7,264 bases of DNA from JANNAV01 sp031384695. GTDB lineage: Bacteria; Pseudomonadota; Alphaproteobacteria; Rhodobacterales; Rhodobacteraceae. Position 1 is the first letter of the stretch. Every line of letters begins with the position of its first letter. The position numbers and the translations under genes are program-made. Location of the stretch: contig JANNAV010000046.1 of NCBI GenBank assembly GCA_031384695.1, positions 1-7,264 of the forward strand, read 5' to 3'. The notes under the pieces were generated by a model. The model was not told the DNA's origin and searched no databases. It saw only the letters and a program-made list of their open reading frames with translations. Below, piece by piece: positions 5,431-7,264 of the stretch.

Positions 5431-6840
5431 TCAGCAGGAATAATACATCTGATATTCAATCGGATGCGGCGTGTGTTCGTAGGCGTAGACCTCTTCCCAC
5501 TTCAGCGCCATGTAGCTTTCCAACTGGTCGCGGGTGAAGACATCGCCCATCAGCAGGAAATCCATGTCTTTTTCCAGCTCTTCCAGCGCCTCGCGCAAGG
5601 AGCCGCAGACGGTTGGGATCTCGGCCAACTCCTCGGGCGGCAGATCATAAAGATCCTTGTCGGAGGCGGGGCCGGGGTCGAGCTTGTTGCGTATGCCGTC
5701 AAGGCCCGCCATCAAAAGCGCCGAATAGCACAGGTAGGGGTTGGCGGCGGGATCGGGGAAACGGGCCTCGACGCGCTTGGCCTTCGGGCTTTCCGTCCAC
5801 GGGATCCGCACGCAGCCCGAGCGGTTGCGGGCGGAAAACGCGCGCAGAACCGGGGCTTCAAAGCCGGGGATCAGGCGTTTGTAGCTGTTGGTGGCGGGGT
5901 TGGTCAGGGCGTTCAGGGCCTTGGCATGTTTCAGGATGCCGCCAATGAAGTAGAGCGCCTCTTGCGAAAGATCGGCGTATTTGTCGCCTGCGAACAGGGG
6001 CTTGCCCTCTTTCCAGATCGACATGTTGACATGCATCCCCGAGCCGTTGTCGCCCTTGATTGGCTTCGGCATGAAGGTGACGGTTTTGCCATAGGCGTGG
6101 GCGACGTTGTGGATCACGTATTTGTATTTCTGCATGTTGTCGCCCTGCTCGACCAGGCCGCCAAAGATCATGCCAAGTTCGTGCTGGGTGGAGCCTACCT
6201 CGTGGTGGTGCTTGTCCACCTTGATGCCCATGCGCTTCATGGTAGAGAGCATTTCGCCGCGCAGATCCTGCGCGTCGTCGATCGGGTTCACCGGGAAATA
6301 GCCGCCCTTGATGCCGGGGCGGTGGCCGGAGTTGCCGCCTTCGTATACCGTGTCGGTGTTCCAGGCCGCATCGACCGCATCGACCTGAAACGACACTTTG
6401 TTCATGGTGACGCTGTAGCGCACGTCATCGAACAGGAAGAACTCGGCCTCGGGGCCGAAATAGGCGACATCGCCGATGCCGGTGGATTTGAGATAGGCCT
6501 CGGCCTTGATCGCAGTGCCGCGCGGGCAACGGTCGTAGGGCTCGCCGGTGTCGGGCTCGACCACGTTGCAATGCACGCAGAGGGTTTTCTCGGCGTAGAA
6601 CGGATCGAGATAGACCGAAGCCGCATCGGGGATCAGCTTCATGTCGGACTGGTCGATGGATTTCCAGCCGGCGATGGAGGAGCCGTCGAACATGAAGCCT
6701 TCCTCGAAGAAATCTTCATCGACCAGATCGGCCACGAGGGTGACGTGCTGCAGCTTGCCTTTGGGATCGGTGAAGCGGATATCGACGTATTCGACCTCTT
6801 CATCCTTGATCAGTTTCAGAGCATCCTGAATTTTGCTCAT
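5431..6840 (-). CDS. glnA: Glutamine synthetase type I
   Basis: GlnA makes glutamine from glutamate, ammonia and ATP, as a cytoplasmic dodecamer with active sites between subunits. The 469-aa product has the exact length of the regulated GSI-beta class. Landmarks: FDGSSIAGW with the D52 latch (51-59), GPEAEFF with metal ligands E131/E133 (129-135), HHHEVGSTQHELG with E214 and E221 (211-223), GSGMHVNMS (266-274), the ATP-binding stretch NPATNSYKRLIPGFEAPV (314-331), RNRSGCVRIP (339-347) and VEARFPDPAANPYL (357-370). NKLDPG...DLYDLPPEE places Y398 as the conserved adenylylation tyrosine, so control by GlnE is expected. AAGGAA lies about 8 nt before the ATG. It starts 33 bp after the glnB stop, so the pair is an operon transcribed glnB-glnA, in which ammonium status reaches glutamine synthetase through PII. 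The last residues are YYSC. Confidence 0.99.
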   Translation of the reverse strand: MSKIQDALKLIKDEEVEYVDIRFTDPKGKLQHVTLVADLVDEDFFEEGFMFDGSSIAGWKSIDQSDMKLIPDAASVYLDPFYAEKTLCVHCNVVEPDTGEPYDRCPRGTAIKAEAYLKSTGIGDVAYFGPEAEFFLFDDVRYSVTMNKVSFQVDAVDAAWNTDTVYEGGNSGHRPGIKGGYFPVNPIDDAQDLRGEMLSTMKRMGIKVDKHHHEVGSTQHELGMIFGGLVEQGDNMQKYKYVIHNVAHAYGKTVTFMPKPIKGDNGSGMHVNMSIWKEGKPLFAGDKYADLSQEALYFIGGILKHAKALNALTNPATNSYKRLIPGFEAPVLRAFSARNRSGCVRIPWTESPKAKRVEARFPDPAANPYLCYSALLMAGLDGIRNKLDPGPASDKDLYDLPPEELAEIPTVCGSLREALEELEKDMDFLLMGDVFTRDQLESYMALKWEEVYAYEHTPHPIEYQMYYSC

Positions 6841-6873
6841 CTGGGGTTCCTTTTCGGGTTTTCAGAGTTGGTC

Positions 6874-7212
6874 TTAGATCGCGTCGTCGCCGTGTTCGCC
6901 GGTGCGGATGCGGATGGCCTGTTCGACGGTGGAAACGAAGATCTTGCCATCGCCGATCTTGTCGGTGCGGGCGGCGGCGATGATGGCTTCGATGGCGGCG
7001 TCGACCATATCGTCGGCCAGAACCACCTCGATCTTCACCTTGGGCAGGAAATCGACGACATATTCGGCGCCACGGTACAGTTCGGTATGGCCCTTCTGGC
7101 GGCCAAAACCCTTGACCTCGGTGACGGAGAGGCCTTGGATGCCAGCCTCTTGCAGCGCCTCTTTGACTTCATCGAGCTTGAACGGCTTGATGATCGCCTC
7201 GATCTTCTTCAT
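6874..7212 (-). CDS. glnB: Nitrogen regulatory protein PII
   Basis: PII is a trimeric signal protein sensing 2-oxoglutarate, ATP/ADP and, through uridylylation, glutamine; it steers GlnE, NtrB and other partners. The 112-aa product has the standard length, starts MKKIEAIIKPFKL and keeps VTEVKGFGRQKGH (30-42), the T-loop with uridylylation site Y51 in LYRGAEYVVDFLPK (45-58), and the C-terminal signature TDKIGDGKIFVSTVEQAIRIRTGE (83-106). Residue 84 is Asp where the E. coli-type signature has Gly, a mild change at a turn. A longer frame opening at 7251 is rejected because GGGAGAG lies about 8-9 nt before the ATG at 7212 and this is the family N-terminus. It is followed after 33 bp by glnA, which makes GlnB rather than GlnK (usually linked to amtB) the better name. 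Its promoter, mostly beyond the right edge, is not visible. Confidence 0.97.
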   Translation of the reverse strand: MKKIEAIIKPFKLDEVKEALQEAGIQGLSVTEVKGFGRQKGHTELYRGAEYVVDFLPKVKIEVVLADDMVDAAIEAIIAAARTDKIGDGKIFVSTVEQAIRIRTGEHGDDAI

Positions 7213-7264
7213 GGGCCGACTCTCCCCGTTGGCTTTCCCGGTTCTGATCACTTCGCGGCGGGGG

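Noticed and set aside
5178..5459. Minus-strand 93-codon open frame downstream of glnA
   Set aside because: It overlaps the glnA end and runs through the terminator hairpin; composition is Arg/Pro-rich with no convincing ribosome site.

Overview
The window comes from a GC-rich alphaproteobacterium, most likely a marine member of the Rhodobacterales (Roseobacter group). The evidence is a textbook DddP-type DMSP lyase, a glnB-glnA pair of alphaproteobacterial type, a DUF3445 protein of the kind common in this group, and possible CtrA boxes (TTAA-N7-TTAA). This is a chromosomal housekeeping neighbourhood with accessory genes between anchors. I see no tRNA, rRNA, insertion sequence, phage gene or CRISPR array.

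Layout from left to right: (1) purB (adenylosuccinate lyase), minus strand, 5' two thirds only, running off the left edge. (2) A small exported protein of unknown function on the plus strand, divergent from purB across 76 bp that hold a short palindrome. (3) A hairpin-rich spacer at about 1326-1426 with a C+T/G-run motif that looks like a dispersed Rhodobacterales element. (4) dddP, minus strand, with every published metal-binding and catalytic residue present. (5) Across a 135-bp divergent spacer, a DUF3445 gene (heme-dependent oxidative N-demethylase-like) on the plus strand. (6) Two tandem minus-strand paralogues that I cannot name. The downstream copy is a lone soluble domain of 154 aa. 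The upstream copy (269 aa) carries the same domain plus an Ala/Pro-rich linker and two C-terminal membrane segments. Each is preceded, 60-70 bp from its start, by a related CtrA-like box. (7) A 335-bp intergenic stretch ending in the glnA terminator. (8) glnA, then glnB at the right edge, in transcription order glnB-glnA on the minus strand.

Working together: GlnB (PII) and GlnA form the core of ammonium assimilation and its control. DddP cleaves the algal osmolyte DMSP to DMS and acrylate. The neighbouring DUF3445 protein belongs to a family with members acting on methylated amines, so the dddP/DUF3445 pair may both serve use of methylated marine compounds, though their linkage is only by divergent position. 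The most interesting and least explained part is the tandem paralogue pair with its duplicated CtrA-like upstream boxes and a conserved Cys/His set.
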